DNA of 64,000 nucleotides from Bacillus sp. B1-b2 (GTDB lineage Bacteria > Bacillota > Bacilli > Bacillales > Cytobacillaceae): contig NZ_WEHU01000020.1 in NCBI RefSeq assembly GCF_009183415.1, positions 21,344 through 85,343 on the forward strand, written 5' to 3'. Numbering within the stretch: position 1 is the stretch's first letter; every line of letters starts with the position of its first letter. The position numbers and the translations under genes are program-made. This document shows, piece after piece, positions 50,078-59,722 of this stretch. The notes under the pieces were generated by a model, which saw only the letters and a list, made by a program, of their open reading frames with translations, did no database searches and was not told the DNA's origin.

Positions 50078-50917
50078 TTATTCAGTTACAGGTACTACTG
50101 CACCTTTGTATTCAGTGTTAATGAAGTCTTGAATTTCTTTTGAATGAAGAACTTCAACTAAAGTTTTGATTGCTTCTTTATTTTCATCCCCTTTTCTAAC
50201 AGTAATAATATTAGCGTAAGGAGACTCACTTCCTTCAATTTCAATAGAATCTTCTACTGGGTTTAAACCGGCATCTAAAGCATAGTTTGCATTAATGACA
50301 ACTGCATCACCTTCATTATTGTTATAAATTTGTGGTAATAATGCAGGCTCATAATCTGCTTTAAACTCGATATTTTTAGGATTTTCTACAATATCTTCTA
50401 CAGTTGCATCTGTTTTATCGATTCCATCTTTTAACTTAATTAGTCCACCTTTTTCTAAAAGAGAAAGTACACGGCCATGCTCTGCAACAGAGTTACTGAA
50501 GATTACAGTTGCTCCATCTGGAAGTTCATCTAAGCTTTTATAATCCTTTGAGAAAACTGCCATTGGCTCAATATGAATAGCCCCAGCATTTACGAAATCA
50601 TACCCATTTTCTTTAATTTGAAGATCTAAGTAAGGAATATGTTGGAAATAGTTTGCATCTAGTTCTTTTGATTCTAAAGCTTTGTTAGGCATAATATAAT
50701 CTTGGAATGTAACAATTTCTAAATCAATGCCTTTTTCCTTAAGAATCGGTTTTGCTTCTTCTAGAATTTCAGCATGAGGTACGTTAGAAGCACCTACTAC
50801 CAATTTCGTTGTTTCTGAATCAGAAGAAGTGTTGTCATTTGACTCTTCAGATGATCCACATGCAGCAAGAACAAAAACAAATGTAAATGCGATTAACAAT
50901 GATAATAATTTTTTCAT
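50078..50917 (-). CDS. metQ: Methionine ABC transporter substrate-binding lipoprotein
   Basis: 279 residues of the NlpA/MetQ family with a lipobox VLAACGSS (Cys20). Conserved segments include GASNVPHAEIL, ANYFQHIPYLD and VVINANYALDAGL. Binds methionine (D or L) outside the membrane and delivers it to MetP. Third gene of metN-metP-metQ under the SAM riboswitch. ATG has AAGGGGAC upstream. Confidence 0.96.
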   Translation of the reverse strand: MKKLLSLLIAFTFVFVLAACGSSEESNDNTSSDSETTKLVVGASNVPHAEILEEAKPILKEKGIDLEIVTFQDYIMPNKALESKELDANYFQHIPYLDLQIKENGYDFVNAGAIHIEPMAVFSKDYKSLDELPDGATVIFSNSVAEHGRVLSLLEKGGLIKLKDGIDKTDATVEDIVENPKNIEFKADYEPALLPQIYNNNEGDAVVINANYALDAGLNPVEDSIEIEGSESPYANIITVRKGDENKEAIKTLVEVLHSKEIQDFINTEYKGAVVPVTE

Positions 50918-50930
50918 TTTGAATGTCCCC

Positions 50931-51599
50931 TTATCTTTTATCTAGTTTATTTGTTATATAATCACCAATAAATTGGATGATAAAAACGATAATTAATACA
51001 ATGATGGTTGCTACTAATGTAACGTCCCCTTGGTTTCTTTGAAATCCTTGCAAATAAGCTAAGTTTCCTAACCCACCTGCACCTATCACTCCAGCCATTG
51101 CAGTAGAACCAACTAAAGCAATTGTCGTAACGGTAATACCAGAAACTAATGCTGGCATCGATTCAGGAAGTAACACTTTAAAAATAATAGTTAAAGGTTT
51201 TGCTCCCATAGATTTAGCAGCCTCAATGACCCCTTTATCTACTTCACGAAGTCCAATCTCCACTAATCTAGCATAAAAAGGAGCTGCACCAATAATTAAT
51301 GCTGGCAGTGCTGCCTTTGGACCTATCATAGAACCAACTAGCACAATTGTTAAAGGAATTAACAATACAAGCAAGATGATAAAAGGAATAGATCTGAAAA
51401 TATTAACTACGGCACTAATTATTTTATTAATAAAAACATTACCCCACATATTGCCTTTATCTGTAAGAAAGAGGGTAACCCCCAAAATAATCCCTAGTAA
51501 AAAGGTAAAAATAATCGAGAATCCAGTCATAAAAAGAGTCTCTTCCGTAGCTTTCCACATTAATTCCCAGTCCACATTCGGAAATAAATTTTCTATCAT
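50931..51599 (-). CDS. metP: Methionine ABC transporter permease
   Basis: 222 residues, five membrane helices, with the permease EAA loop GVIEAAKSMGAKPLTIIFKVLLPESMPALVSG near 140-170. FRSIPFIILL and GAGGLGNLAY are family marks. Overlaps the metN stop by four bases. Confidence 0.96.
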   Translation of the reverse strand: MIENLFPNVDWELMWKATEETLFMTGFSIIFTFLLGIILGVTLFLTDKGNMWGNVFINKIISAVVNIFRSIPFIILLVLLIPLTIVLVGSMIGPKAALPALIIGAAPFYARLVEIGLREVDKGVIEAAKSMGAKPLTIIFKVLLPESMPALVSGITVTTIALVGSTAMAGVIGAGGLGNLAYLQGFQRNQGDVTLVATIIVLIIVFIIQFIGDYITNKLDKR

Positions 51600-52618
51600 G
51601 CTTCAATCACCTCCACACTTATTTCTTGAGAATGAAGGAAATCAATAGACTTTTCTATTTCTGCTTGCTCCCCATCTAAGTGAATATATAAAGTTCCGTA
51701 TGATCCATTTTGCGTAGGAGATATTTTTCCTTGAATAATATTGACGGAAATCTCAAATTTACGGATTAGATTTGTTATGATTGGTTGTTCTGCGCTTTCG
51801 CCTACAAACCCAAGCATAACCACTTTTCCTGTTTTATACTGAGCTACAATATGTTCAATCGTATCCTTCGTTTCTTCTGGCTCTATTACTTGTTGAACAA
51901 AACGCTTCGTAATCTCTTTTTGTGGCTGTTTGAACACATCGATAACCGGTCCAGTTTCTACCACTTTTCCGTCTTCCATTACTGCAACACGGTGACATAT
52001 TTTACGAATAACATGCATTTCATGTGTAATTAATACAATCGTAAGTCCTAATCGTTTATTAATATCAACTAATAAGTCTAAGATAGCATCTGTTGTCTGA
52101 GGATCAAGTGCTGAAGTAGCTTCATCACATAATAGAACTTTAGGATTACTAGCAAGTGCTCTAGCAATACCAACACGTTGCTTTTGTCCTCCACTAAGCT
52201 GAGAAGGATATGCATCTTCTCTTCCTTCTAAACCAACTAGCTTGATTAACTCTAGTACTTTCTTGTCTCTTTCCTGTTTTTTTACTCCGGCAATTTCCAA
52301 AGGAAAACTGATATTTTCTTTTACGGTTCTTGACCATAATAGATTAAAGTGTTGGAAAATCATGCTAATTTCTTGTCTTGCCTTACGTAATGATTTGCCT
52401 TTTATACTAGAAACTTTATATCCTGCAACCGATACATTTCCTTCTGTTGGGATTTCCAGTCCATTAAGCATTCTAATTAACGTACTTTTTCCGGCACCAC
52501 TGTAACCTATCACGCCAAATATTTCTCCAGCCTCTATGTTTAAATTCACATTATCAACAGCTGTTACTTTTCCACCTCTAGCGGAATATATTTTTTTGAC
52601 TGCATCTATTTGAATCAA
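51596..52618 (-). CDS. metN: Methionine ABC transporter ATP-binding protein
   Basis: 340 residues. Walker A GYSGAGKSTLI, signature LSGGQKQRVGIARAL, Walker B VLLCDEATSALDP, and a C-terminal NIL/ACT-like domain (about 265-340) that senses methionine and inhibits transport. First gene of the operon, after a SAM-I riboswitch. ATG follows AGGTGAGAAAACTTG. Confidence 0.97.
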   Translation of the reverse strand: MIQIDAVKKIYSARGGKVTAVDNVNLNIEAGEIFGVIGYSGAGKSTLIRMLNGLEIPTEGNVSVAGYKVSSIKGKSLRKARQEISMIFQHFNLLWSRTVKENISFPLEIAGVKKQERDKKVLELIKLVGLEGREDAYPSQLSGGQKQRVGIARALASNPKVLLCDEATSALDPQTTDAILDLLVDINKRLGLTIVLITHEMHVIRKICHRVAVMEDGKVVETGPVIDVFKQPQKEITKRFVQQVIEPEETKDTIEHIVAQYKTGKVVMLGFVGESAEQPIITNLIRKFEISVNIIQGKISPTQNGSYGTLYIHLDGEQAEIEKSIDFLHSQEISVEVIEA

Positions 52619-52703
52619 GTTTTCTCACCTCTTTATTGTTAATCTAGCTGATTATGATTATTTGAAAATATTTTTTGCTATCATAGATTTTTCTATACAA
52701 ACA

Positions 52704-52736
52704 AAAACCTTTCTGCTGATAGAGGCAGAAAGGTTT
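52704..52736 (-). terminator. Riboswitch expression-platform terminator
   Basis: AACCTTTCTGC / GCAGAAAGGTT with an 8-base loop, followed on the minus strand by TTTTTGTTTG. A competing GAGAAAGG segment lies just upstream in the RNA. Confidence 0.85.
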
Positions 52737-52752
52737 AATAATTTATTCCTTT

Positions 52753-52863
52753 CTCTCATCTATCAAAGTATCCATACTTTGTGTGAATTGGCACCATTTC
52801 AGTTTTAAAACTGATGGTTGCCGGGCTTCTTCGGGCACATCCCTCCACCTCTCTTGATAAGAG
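52753..52863 (-). ncRNA. SAM-I (S-box) riboswitch of metNPQ
   Basis: On the minus strand the consensus CTCTTATCAAGAGAGGTGGAG-GGA (shown in parts), then GCCCGAAGAAGCCCGGCAACC, a variable P3-P4 region and a closing GATGAGAG that pairs with CTCTTATC (one G-U). This is a full S-box aptamer. High SAM should favour the terminator at 52704-52736 and turn metNPQ off. Confidence 0.95.
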
Positions 52864-52915
52864 TTAAACAATTATATGAAGTTTTAAGAAAGTTATCGTT
52901 TAGTTGATAGTCGTA

Positions 52916-52944
52916 ATTTATCATGCAGTTATATAAGGTGTCAA
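52916..52944 (-). promoter_or_regulatory. Sigma-A promoter of the S-box leader
   Basis: TTGACA (52939-52944) and a -10 AAATAT/GATAAA-type element about 16-17 bases downstream on the minus strand (52916-52922). The start would be some 45 bases before the aptamer. Confidence 0.6.
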
Positions 52945-53011
52945 CACCTTTTTAAATATAATGTTTTTTTGGAATTTTCACTTAATTATGTAAGATTTTC
53001 TGACATAACTT

Positions 53012-53368
53012 TTAACTTGGTAGGAAAGAGCTTTTTTTCTCATTCGCATTAACTAATACAAATAATGATTCCAGTAATAATATTTTTCTTAAAGAGCCTT
53101 TCAAAATAATACTACCATGATTTGAAGCATCTCTAAGTAAGACTTCTCCATTAAAAACCCTCTGAAGTGCTTCCTTTTCTCCTATTAGAAAAACGTTTGC
53201 AACCTTGTTAGTTGATGTTATAGACAAAAAGTAATTTTCTTTTATCTCAAGGAAAAAAACTTCACCGTCACTGGTTATGGACAAAGTAAGTGTGGCATTT
53301 TTTATTAATGGTTTGACAATTTTATTTGTATTTAAATATTCGACTAAACAATCCAACATTTCGCGCAC
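53012..53368 (-). CDS. yusD: YusD-like SCP2-type small protein
   Basis: 118 residues with an SCP2/sterol-carrier-like pattern: LTLSITSDGEVFFLEIK, a central VFLIGEKEALQRVFNGE, and IILKGSLRKILLLESLF. It sits before yusE-yusF-gcvH as yusD does. Function unknown. Start is GTG 53368 (AGGGG upstream) or ATG 53359. Confidence 0.65.
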   Translation of the reverse strand: MREMLDCLVEYLNTNKIVKPLIKNATLTLSITSDGEVFFLEIKENYFLSITSTNKVANVFLIGEKEALQRVFNGEVLLRDASNHGSIILKGSLRKILLLESLFVLVNANEKKSSFLPS

Positions 53369-53457
53369 AGCATCCCCTACTTTCCGATCAAAACCTTTAT
53401 ACTCTTCATTCTCGAAAAGTAGGGTAAATACCTTTATTTAACTTGGATAGAAATGAA

Positions 53458-53772
53458 TTAGAGGGAAGTATGTGATTGGCAAATTGTTAATAGATGAGGC
53501 ACTGATTCAAATCTGTACACCTTTTCTTTTACTTCTTTATTATTAATCACTAATAAACAGGGTACACTTTCAATTTGATATTGTCTTGCAAGATCCTTAG
53601 CATAGTTCATATCCATTTTTCCAAACTTCAACTCTGGTTTCATTGCAGTTATGATGGTAAGCATTTTACTAGCAACCATACATGTACCACAAAGGGGGGT
53701 ATATAAATACAAAAATACGGATTCTGCCTTTTCTACTTCTTCTCTCCACTGCTCTAATTTCCATTCCATCAT
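53458..53772 (-). CDS. yusE: YusE, thioredoxin-like protein
   Basis: 104 residues of thioredoxin fold with CGTC redox motif (LYTPLCGTCMVA) and the cis-Pro SVPCLLVI. Slightly divergent from true thioredoxin. Overlaps the yusF stop by four bases (ATGA). Confidence 0.88.
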   Translation of the reverse strand: MMEWKLEQWREEVEKAESVFLYLYTPLCGTCMVASKMLTIITAMKPELKFGKMDMNYAKDLARQYQIESVPCLLVINNKEVKEKVYRFESVPHLLTICQSHTSL

Positions 53773-54122
53773 AAACCATTCATCCTTGCATCTAAATATT
53801 TTGTTTTTATTTCAAAATTTGCTTGTATTAAAAGTTCTGCCAAATGAGATTCTGGTGATGCTGCAACTTCTCTATATTTCTTATCAATATAAAGAAATTC
53901 AGCTTCTGGTAATTCTCTTTTAAATTGTTTCCTTATCTTGTCTCCAGATTTATCTGCATCTACAAGAATGTAAACATCTTTATTTAATAATTTTTCTAAT
54001 AATTCATCTAACTTAGACACACCTACCGTACCATTTGTACAGATTATTTCCACTGGTTCTTGCACAATTTTCTCTACTTTTATTCGATCTGATTTACCTT
54101 CTACTATGATTACTTTTGTCAT
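53769..54122 (-). CDS. yusF: YusF, small Toprim-domain protein
   Basis: 117 residues with the Toprim pattern: VEGKSDRIKVEKI, the acidic VDADKSGDKIRKQF (DxD), and a central TNGTVGVSKLDELL. Toprim proteins act in DNA or RNA end metabolism; this small type has no known substrate. TTG at 54134 extends the ORF, but ATG 54122 after GGGTGATG is preferred. Confidence 0.88.
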   Translation of the reverse strand: MTKVIIVEGKSDRIKVEKIVQEPVEIICTNGTVGVSKLDELLEKLLNKDVYILVDADKSGDKIRKQFKRELPEAEFLYIDKKYREVAASPESHLAELLIQANFEIKTKYLDARMNGL

Positions 54123-54209
54123 TTCATCACCCAAATAAAGTATTTATCATACACTTTACCATATCTCAAGATGAAGACAAAGAAAAGTAGAAGCCCTTAT
54201 ATAAAATAA

Positions 54210-54234
54210 AGACATTAGCGCTTATGCTAATGTC
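54210..54234 (-). terminator. Terminator of gcvH
   Basis: AGACATTAGC / GCTAATGTCT with a 5-base loop, followed on the minus strand by TTATTTTAT. Confidence 0.75.
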
Positions 54235-54284
54235 TAAAATGAAACTTATCTATGATTTTAATCAGTGAAGTTCTTGATTCTTTA

Positions 54285-54668
54285 TTAATCTTCGTGAATC
54301 ATTTCCTTATACTGTTCTGTTGTCATTAGCTTCTCTACCTCATCTTGGTTAGAAGGTTCAATAACAACCATCCATGCCTTTTCATATGGAGATTCATTTA
54401 CAAATTCAGGATTATCACTCAAATCCTCATTCACTTCTACAATTTTCCCACTAATTGGAGCATACAATTCCGAAACTGTTTTAACAGATTCTACACTTCC
54501 AAACGGCTCATTAATTGTTACTTCATCGCCAACTTCTGGAAGCTCAACAAAAACAATATCTCCTAATTCTGATTGTGCGAAGTGAGTGATACCTACTCGT
54601 GCGTTCTCGCCTTCTACTTTTACCCATTCATGCTCTTCAGAAAAACGTAACCCTTGTGGTGTAGTCAT
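54285..54668 (-). CDS. gcvH: Glycine cleavage system H protein
   Basis: 127 residues, exactly the B. subtilis length. The lipoyl-lysine motif [14 protein letters not shown] is present. Carries the aminomethyl group between GcvP and GcvT, and in bacilli also receives octanoyl groups from LipM for transfer by LipL, linking it to lipA in this window. ATG follows TGGAGGAATGTATA. Confidence 0.97.
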   Translation of the reverse strand: MTTPQGLRFSEEHEWVKVEGENARVGITHFAQSELGDIVFVELPEVGDEVTINEPFGSVESVKTVSELYAPISGKIVEVNEDLSDNPEFVNESPYEKAWMVVIEPSNQDEVEKLMTTEQYKEMIHED

Positions 54669-54709
54669 TATACATTCCTCCATTATTCAATAAATTAAAG
54701 GTAAAACTA

Positions 54710-55066
54710 TTATTTCCATATTTCGTTGAAGTGTTCTTCCTTAAACCCTAGTGTAACCTTATTTCCATCCGTTGTGAACGGACGCTTAATAAGCATTCCA
54801 TCAGAAGCTAGAATATCAAGTAATTCTTCCTCATTTGCTTCCTTCATCTTGTCTTTTAATCCAAGATCTCTATACTTTTGACCTGATGTATTAAAAAATT
54901 TCTTTAATTCCAAACCGCTCTTTTGGTATAGGTCTTTTAATAATTCACGGGAAGGTGGATTTTCTACAATATGTACTTCTTCATAAGTAACATTATTTTC
55001 ATCTAGCCACTTTTTCGCCTTCCGACAAGTTGAACATTTAGGATACCAATAAAAAGTAACGTTCAT
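54710..55066 (-). CDS. yusI: YusI, ArsC/Spx-family thioredoxin-like protein
   Basis: 118 residues with the family motif CSTCRK (WYPKCSTCRKAKKWL), and LIKRPFTTDGNKVTLGF near the end, as in ArsC/YffB. B. subtilis YusI is the same length and position next to gcvH. Arsenate reductase activity is not certain. Confidence 0.9.
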   Translation of the reverse strand: MNVTFYWYPKCSTCRKAKKWLDENNVTYEEVHIVENPPSRELLKDLYQKSGLELKKFFNTSGQKYRDLGLKDKMKEANEEELLDILASDGMLIKRPFTTDGNKVTLGFKEEHFNEIWK

Positions 55067-55156
55067 TCTATCACCTATAAGTATGTATTTTAAAACATTT
55101 ATCTAAATAGTATCATAAGTCGTAATAAAATCATAACATAGTCTGACAAAATAATA

Positions 55157-55190
55157 GAATCTCTACTATTAAATAAAACAGTAGAGATTC
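55157..55190 (-). terminator. Terminator of fadN-fadE
   Basis: GAATCTCTACT / AGTAGAGATTC with a 12-base loop, followed on the minus strand by ATTATTTT. Confidence 0.7.
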
Positions 55191-55204
55191 CTCCTTCATG
55201 TTAT

Positions 55205-56959
55205 TCAAACAACATATTCACTTGCAAGTAATATTTCTTTGGCTACTTCTCTTTTTAATAGAATGCTTGACTTTGGTGTATATCTTGCATATTTCTTTAA
55301 GATGGAGAGAGCTAATCTTAATTCGTCACCTTGCAGCATATAACTCAGTGTATCTGTTGCCTCTGCTACAACTTCTTGAAATGCTTCTTGACAAAATATT
55401 TCTGTGTATAGCATTTTTAGAGATTCATCTTTGCTAGACATCTTCCTTGCTTTCTCCGTTCTTAGGATACAAGAATCCATATGATAAATGGCACTAATAA
55501 TATTAGCTATATTTACCATCAATTCTTGCTGTTGTTCCAGTGTTTGCTGATATTTTTTGGCAGACATTCCTAAGAGGATATAGAATATTTTCTTTGCATT
55601 AGAAAGTAACATTTTTTCTTGTGATAGAGGCTTCCACTCAGGCTCAGTTGGCATAAAACTAAACGCTTCTTTTTCCATATTACTTGCTAGTAGCAGTAAT
55701 GGCAGTTCTCCTTTTAAGCTCTTCTTCAACAAACTACCTGGAATAAGTAGTCTGTTGATTTCATTCGTTCCTTCAAAAATGCGATTAATTCTTGAATCAC
55801 GATACATTCGGGCGATATCAAAATCTTCCATAAATCCATTGCCCCCATGCAACTGAACACATTCATCCACCACTTTATCTAACACTTCAGAAGCAAATAC
55901 CTTATTGACACTACACTCTACTAAATATTCATTGATTGCCTTGGCCATTCTTTGAAATTCTTCGTCAACACCTAGTGAATCCATGGAATGAGATAATAAT
56001 CCTACTGTGCGGTATACAGCACTTTCTGCTGCATAAATACTTGTCGCCATCGTTGCTAGCTTTTCATGTGTGAGAGGAAATTTTGAGATAGGAGTGGAAA
56101 ATTGCTGGCGATTATTTGTATAAGAAATAGTTTTCTTTAATGCTTCCTTACTTGCACCTACAGCACCTAACCCTAATTTATAACGACCTATATTTAAAAT
56201 ATTGAATGCAATCAGATGACCTTTACCGACTTCGCCCAATACGTTTTCCACTGGAACTAAGACTTGGTTCAAACGAACAGTACAAGTAGACGAACTTTTA
56301 ATACCTAGTTTTCTTTCTTCCTTACCAATAGTAATCCCTTCATATTCTTTTTCCACAATAAATGCAGTAAATAGATTACCATCTATCTTTGCATACACGA
56401 TAAATACATCTGCTATTCCTGAATTAGTGATCCATTGTTTCTCACCAGATAAAATATAATGAGTGCCTTCTTCATTTAATGATGCAATAGTTTTAACACT
56501 TACTGCATCAGAACCAGCTGTAGGCTCTGTTAAAGCATATGAAGCTATTTTTTCCCCAGTCGCAAGCCCTGGTAGGTATTTCTCTTTTTGTTTTTTATTA
56601 CCAAATAAAACAATCGGCAAGGACCCAATCCCAATATGAGCACTATGCGTAACAGAAAAGCCACCAGCTACAGCCATTTTTTCTGAAATGATTGCTGTAC
56701 TTATCTTATCTAATCCTAACCCGCCATAATCCTCTGGAATATCTGTGCTTAATAGACCTAATTCTCCAGCTTCTTTCATTAAGCTCTTTACTATTGTAAA
56801 GTTATGGTCTTCCATCTCGGCTATATGAGGTAGTACCTTCTTTTCTACAAAATCCTTTGTTAAATCTCCTATCATTACATGTTCTTCTGTAAAATCTTCG
56901 GGTGTAAAGATATCCTCCAATTTAACCTGCTCTGTTAGAAAACTCCCACCTTTTTGCAT
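55205..56959 (-). CDS. fadE: Acyl-CoA dehydrogenase FadE
   Basis: 584 residues, close to B. subtilis YusJ (594). The flavin motif ALTEPTAGSDA, GEKQWITNSG, and the substrate Glu region IFEGTNEINRLLI are present, plus the C-terminal extension of the FadE/ACAD9 type. It oxidises acyl-CoA to enoyl-CoA in beta-oxidation. It starts 16 bases after the fadN stop; in B. subtilis fadA lies between these genes. Confidence 0.95.
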   Translation of the reverse strand: MQKGGSFLTEQVKLEDIFTPEDFTEEHVMIGDLTKDFVEKKVLPHIAEMEDHNFTIVKSLMKEAGELGLLSTDIPEDYGGLGLDKISTAIISEKMAVAGGFSVTHSAHIGIGSLPIVLFGNKKQKEKYLPGLATGEKIASYALTEPTAGSDAVSVKTIASLNEEGTHYILSGEKQWITNSGIADVFIVYAKIDGNLFTAFIVEKEYEGITIGKEERKLGIKSSSTCTVRLNQVLVPVENVLGEVGKGHLIAFNILNIGRYKLGLGAVGASKEALKKTISYTNNRQQFSTPISKFPLTHEKLATMATSIYAAESAVYRTVGLLSHSMDSLGVDEEFQRMAKAINEYLVECSVNKVFASEVLDKVVDECVQLHGGNGFMEDFDIARMYRDSRINRIFEGTNEINRLLIPGSLLKKSLKGELPLLLLASNMEKEAFSFMPTEPEWKPLSQEKMLLSNAKKIFYILLGMSAKKYQQTLEQQQELMVNIANIISAIYHMDSCILRTEKARKMSSKDESLKMLYTEIFCQEAFQEVVAEATDTLSYMLQGDELRLALSILKKYARYTPKSSILLKREVAKEILLASEYVV

Positions 56960-56974
56960 GTAACAATCGCCCCC

Positions 56975-59341
56975 TTATTTTTTTGATGGATATGGCTTTC
57001 CTGTTTGTAGTAAATACAGCATTCTCTTTTGTGTTTCCTCTTGGGAAAGTAAAGTAATGAACGCATTTCTTTCAAGATCTAATAAATATTGTTCTTCCAC
57101 TAATGTTCGAAATCCGACATCTCCCCCTGTAAGAACAAATGCTAACTCTCTTGCAATAAATGCTTCATATTCTGAAATACCTCCAACTTGCTTTAACAAT
57201 TCCACCTTCTTCATGATTACCTCAAAGCCTGTTTTTCCAGAAACCAATATCTTAGAAGAAGTTGGTGGTTGATAATTGTTGTTAAACAATTCTATTACTG
57301 CCCGTTTTGCATCTCTTAAAAGAAATACTTCATTAAACGTTATTCCATCTTCTTGATTTAAATAACCTAGTTCTTTTCCATAATCAGCAGAGGTAGAAAC
57401 ACTAGCTGTTAAAATCCTTTCAAATACCTCTCCTGTTAATTGAAGCAATTCCTTATCCGTATATTCCTCTTTTTGCATAAGAAGATTCAAATAGAGCTCT
57501 TTTGTTCCGCCACCACCAGGAATCAGTCCAACTCCTGTTTCTACTAAGCCTATATACGTTTCCATTAATGCTTGCACTTTTGTAGCAGCTAAGCAGATTT
57601 CTGCGCCACCACCTAATGTTCTTTGAAATGGTGCAGCTACAATCGGCTTTTCACAATATTTAATTTTATACATGGCATCTTGGAAGCGCCGAACAACTAA
57701 TTCAAGCTCCGTCTTATCATCATTTTGAGCTTCTACGAGTATCATTGCTAAGTTAGCACCTATACTAAAATTCTTCTTCTCACTTCCAATAACAAGACCC
57801 TTAAATGGTGCTTTCTGTACTTTTTCCACAGCTTGTTCTATCATAGCAATAATATCCATACCAATACTGTTATTGGTACTGTGTAATTCTAAAAATAAGA
57901 CATCGTCACCTATGTCCATTAAACTTGCTCCCTGATTACTAACAATTATATCTCTATTGTTTTTTCTTTCCTTTATGCTAATCTGACCTTCCAGCAAAGG
58001 AATAGGTACATATTTGTTTTGGTGATAGTAATAGGTCTTTCCATTGATTTCCTTATAAAAGCTTTCAAAACCATTTTCAAGCATTTCTGTAATCCAACTA
58101 GGAATAGAATAAGATTCTTCTCGCATTCTCTCGACTGTATCTATTAGTGACATTTCATCCCATAAACGAAAAGGTCCTTTATTCCAATTAAATCCATTTT
58201 CTATCGCTGAATCAACGGAATAGATAGAGTCAGCCACTTCGCCAGTCATTTTTGCAGCATATAATAAAAATGGAGCGAGCCCCTTCCAAAGAAACCGACT
58301 TTCTTTATTCTCTTCCTTCAAAAAAGAAAGCAATTCTTTAGCTATTTCCCCTTTTTTAGACTTAACAGGCTCATATTTCATACTATGATAATTTAATACC
58401 ATCAAGCCCTCATTCGTTTTTGTATAAAAGCCTTTTTTCACTTTTCTACCTAACATATTTTTTGTAACCATTTCTTCTATGCAAGGAGGAATGCTATACA
58501 TGTTTTTTTCTTCCTCTTCCTTTAATCTTCCATGAACATTCTTCACTACCTGATAGAATGTATCTAATCCCACCATATCTAAAGTTTGAAATGTCGCCAT
58601 TTTTGGTCTACCTATCAGTTTTCCAGTTAGAGAATCCACCTCTTCAATAGTCATATCGAATTGAATCATTTCATTAAAAAGATTTAAAAATGCAAATGCA
58701 CCTATTCGATTAGCTATAAAGTTTGGAGTATCTTTAGCATACACTACAACCTTACCTAATTTTTCTTGAGAGAATTTTGTCATGTAGTTTACTATCTCTT
58801 GCTTTGTTTCCTTTGTGGGTATCATTTCAAGAAGTTTAATATATCGAGGTGGATTGAAAAAGTGGGTCCCTAAAAAATGGGCTTGGAAATCATCAGACAA
58901 TCCATCTTTAATTTCATTGATGGAGATTCCTGATGTATTAGTGCTAACAATAGATCCCTTCTTTCGCAAAGTATCTATTTTTTTAAATAATACTTGTTTT
59001 TTACCTAAATCTTCTGTAATAGCTTCTATAATCCAATCTGCATTACTTATTAATGAAAAGTTGTCTTCAATATTTCCTACTGTTAAAAGTCTAATATGCT
59101 TCTGAGAGGTTAAAGGGTTTGGTTTTTCTCCTTTTATCCTTGTCACAGCATTTTGAACAAATCGGTTTCTGACTTCTTTATCGTTTATAGTTAAATTATT
59201 GTTTATTTCTTCCTTCTCTAATTCTGTCGGAATAATATCAAGTAATACAGTAGGAATACCAGCATTCAATAATAATGCTGCAATATTAGAACCCATTACC
59301 CCTGAACCAATAACAGCTGCTGTTTTTATCTCTATGCTCAC
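56975..59341 (-). CDS. fadN: FadN, enoyl-CoA hydratase/3-hydroxyacyl-CoA dehydrogenase
   Basis: 788 residues, the same plan as B. subtilis FadN (789). The N-terminal HAD Rossmann motif VIGSGVMGSNIA, THFFNPPRYIKLLE, and the His/Glu catalytic region are followed by a C-terminal crotonase domain with GGGAEICLAATKVQALMETYIGLVETGVGLIPGGGGTKE carrying both glutamates. Performs two successive beta-oxidation steps. ATG follows AGGAGGATTATT. No FadR box was found upstream. Confidence 0.96.
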   Translation of the reverse strand: MSIEIKTAAVIGSGVMGSNIAALLLNAGIPTVLLDIIPTELEKEEINNNLTINDKEVRNRFVQNAVTRIKGEKPNPLTSQKHIRLLTVGNIEDNFSLISNADWIIEAITEDLGKKQVLFKKIDTLRKKGSIVSTNTSGISINEIKDGLSDDFQAHFLGTHFFNPPRYIKLLEMIPTKETKQEIVNYMTKFSQEKLGKVVVYAKDTPNFIANRIGAFAFLNLFNEMIQFDMTIEEVDSLTGKLIGRPKMATFQTLDMVGLDTFYQVVKNVHGRLKEEEEKNMYSIPPCIEEMVTKNMLGRKVKKGFYTKTNEGLMVLNYHSMKYEPVKSKKGEIAKELLSFLKEENKESRFLWKGLAPFLLYAAKMTGEVADSIYSVDSAIENGFNWNKGPFRLWDEMSLIDTVERMREESYSIPSWITEMLENGFESFYKEINGKTYYYHQNKYVPIPLLEGQISIKERKNNRDIIVSNQGASLMDIGDDVLFLELHSTNNSIGMDIIAMIEQAVEKVQKAPFKGLVIGSEKKNFSIGANLAMILVEAQNDDKTELELVVRRFQDAMYKIKYCEKPIVAAPFQRTLGGGAEICLAATKVQALMETYIGLVETGVGLIPGGGGTKELYLNLLMQKEEYTDKELLQLTGEVFERILTASVSTSADYGKELGYLNQEDGITFNEVFLLRDAKRAVIELFNNNYQPPTSSKILVSGKTGFEVIMKKVELLKQVGGISEYEAFIARELAFVLTGGDVGFRTLVEEQYLLDLERNAFITLLSQEETQKRMLYLLQTGKPYPSKK

Positions 59342-59568
59342 AATAATCCTCCTTTTTTCTTTTAGTCACACAATGTTCAATTTTTCTTCTTTCCACTCTT
59401 ATTTTCTTTAACACAGCCAAAAGTCAGTGACATATAAGCTATACAGCATGATTTTTGCTAAACCAAAATAGAACCAATTAGATTCCCACAAATTGCCCGC
59501 CTCATAGACTCATTAAATATGTGAAATAGGTCATGCTACTAGTGGAAAGTATATAGGAGGTGAAATAT

Positions 59569-59700
59569 ATGGCACGTCTTAAAAAGAACCCTTCTAAAGC
59601 TGGTGTCAGTGCTGCTAGCGTGAAAGGTAATGCAGGACCAACTGTAGAATCAGATGGCGGTGGTAAAGTTAATAGTCAAAACAATCAATATAAAAAGTAG
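59569..59700 (+). CDS. YuzL-like small spore-type protein
   Basis: 43 residues translated by hand: MARLKKNPSKAGVSAASVKG, a Gly-rich middle and ending QYKK. Basic, low-complexity, with the KNPSKAGVSAASVKG pattern I recall for YuzL-type proteins of Bacillus. AGGAGG at 555-560 precedes ATG 59569. Position near fadN and a YusN-like gene supports this. Function unknown; a small acid-soluble-like role is possible but not shown. Confidence 0.75.
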   Translation: MARLKKNPSKAGVSAASVKGNAGPTVESDGGGKVNSQNNQYKK

Positions 59701-59722
59701 CTCTTAAAGGAGGATTACAATC

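Noticed and set aside
59342..59568. FadR operator upstream of fadN
   Set aside because: No TGAATGA-N4-TCATTCA-like palindrome was found; short partial matches are not convincing.
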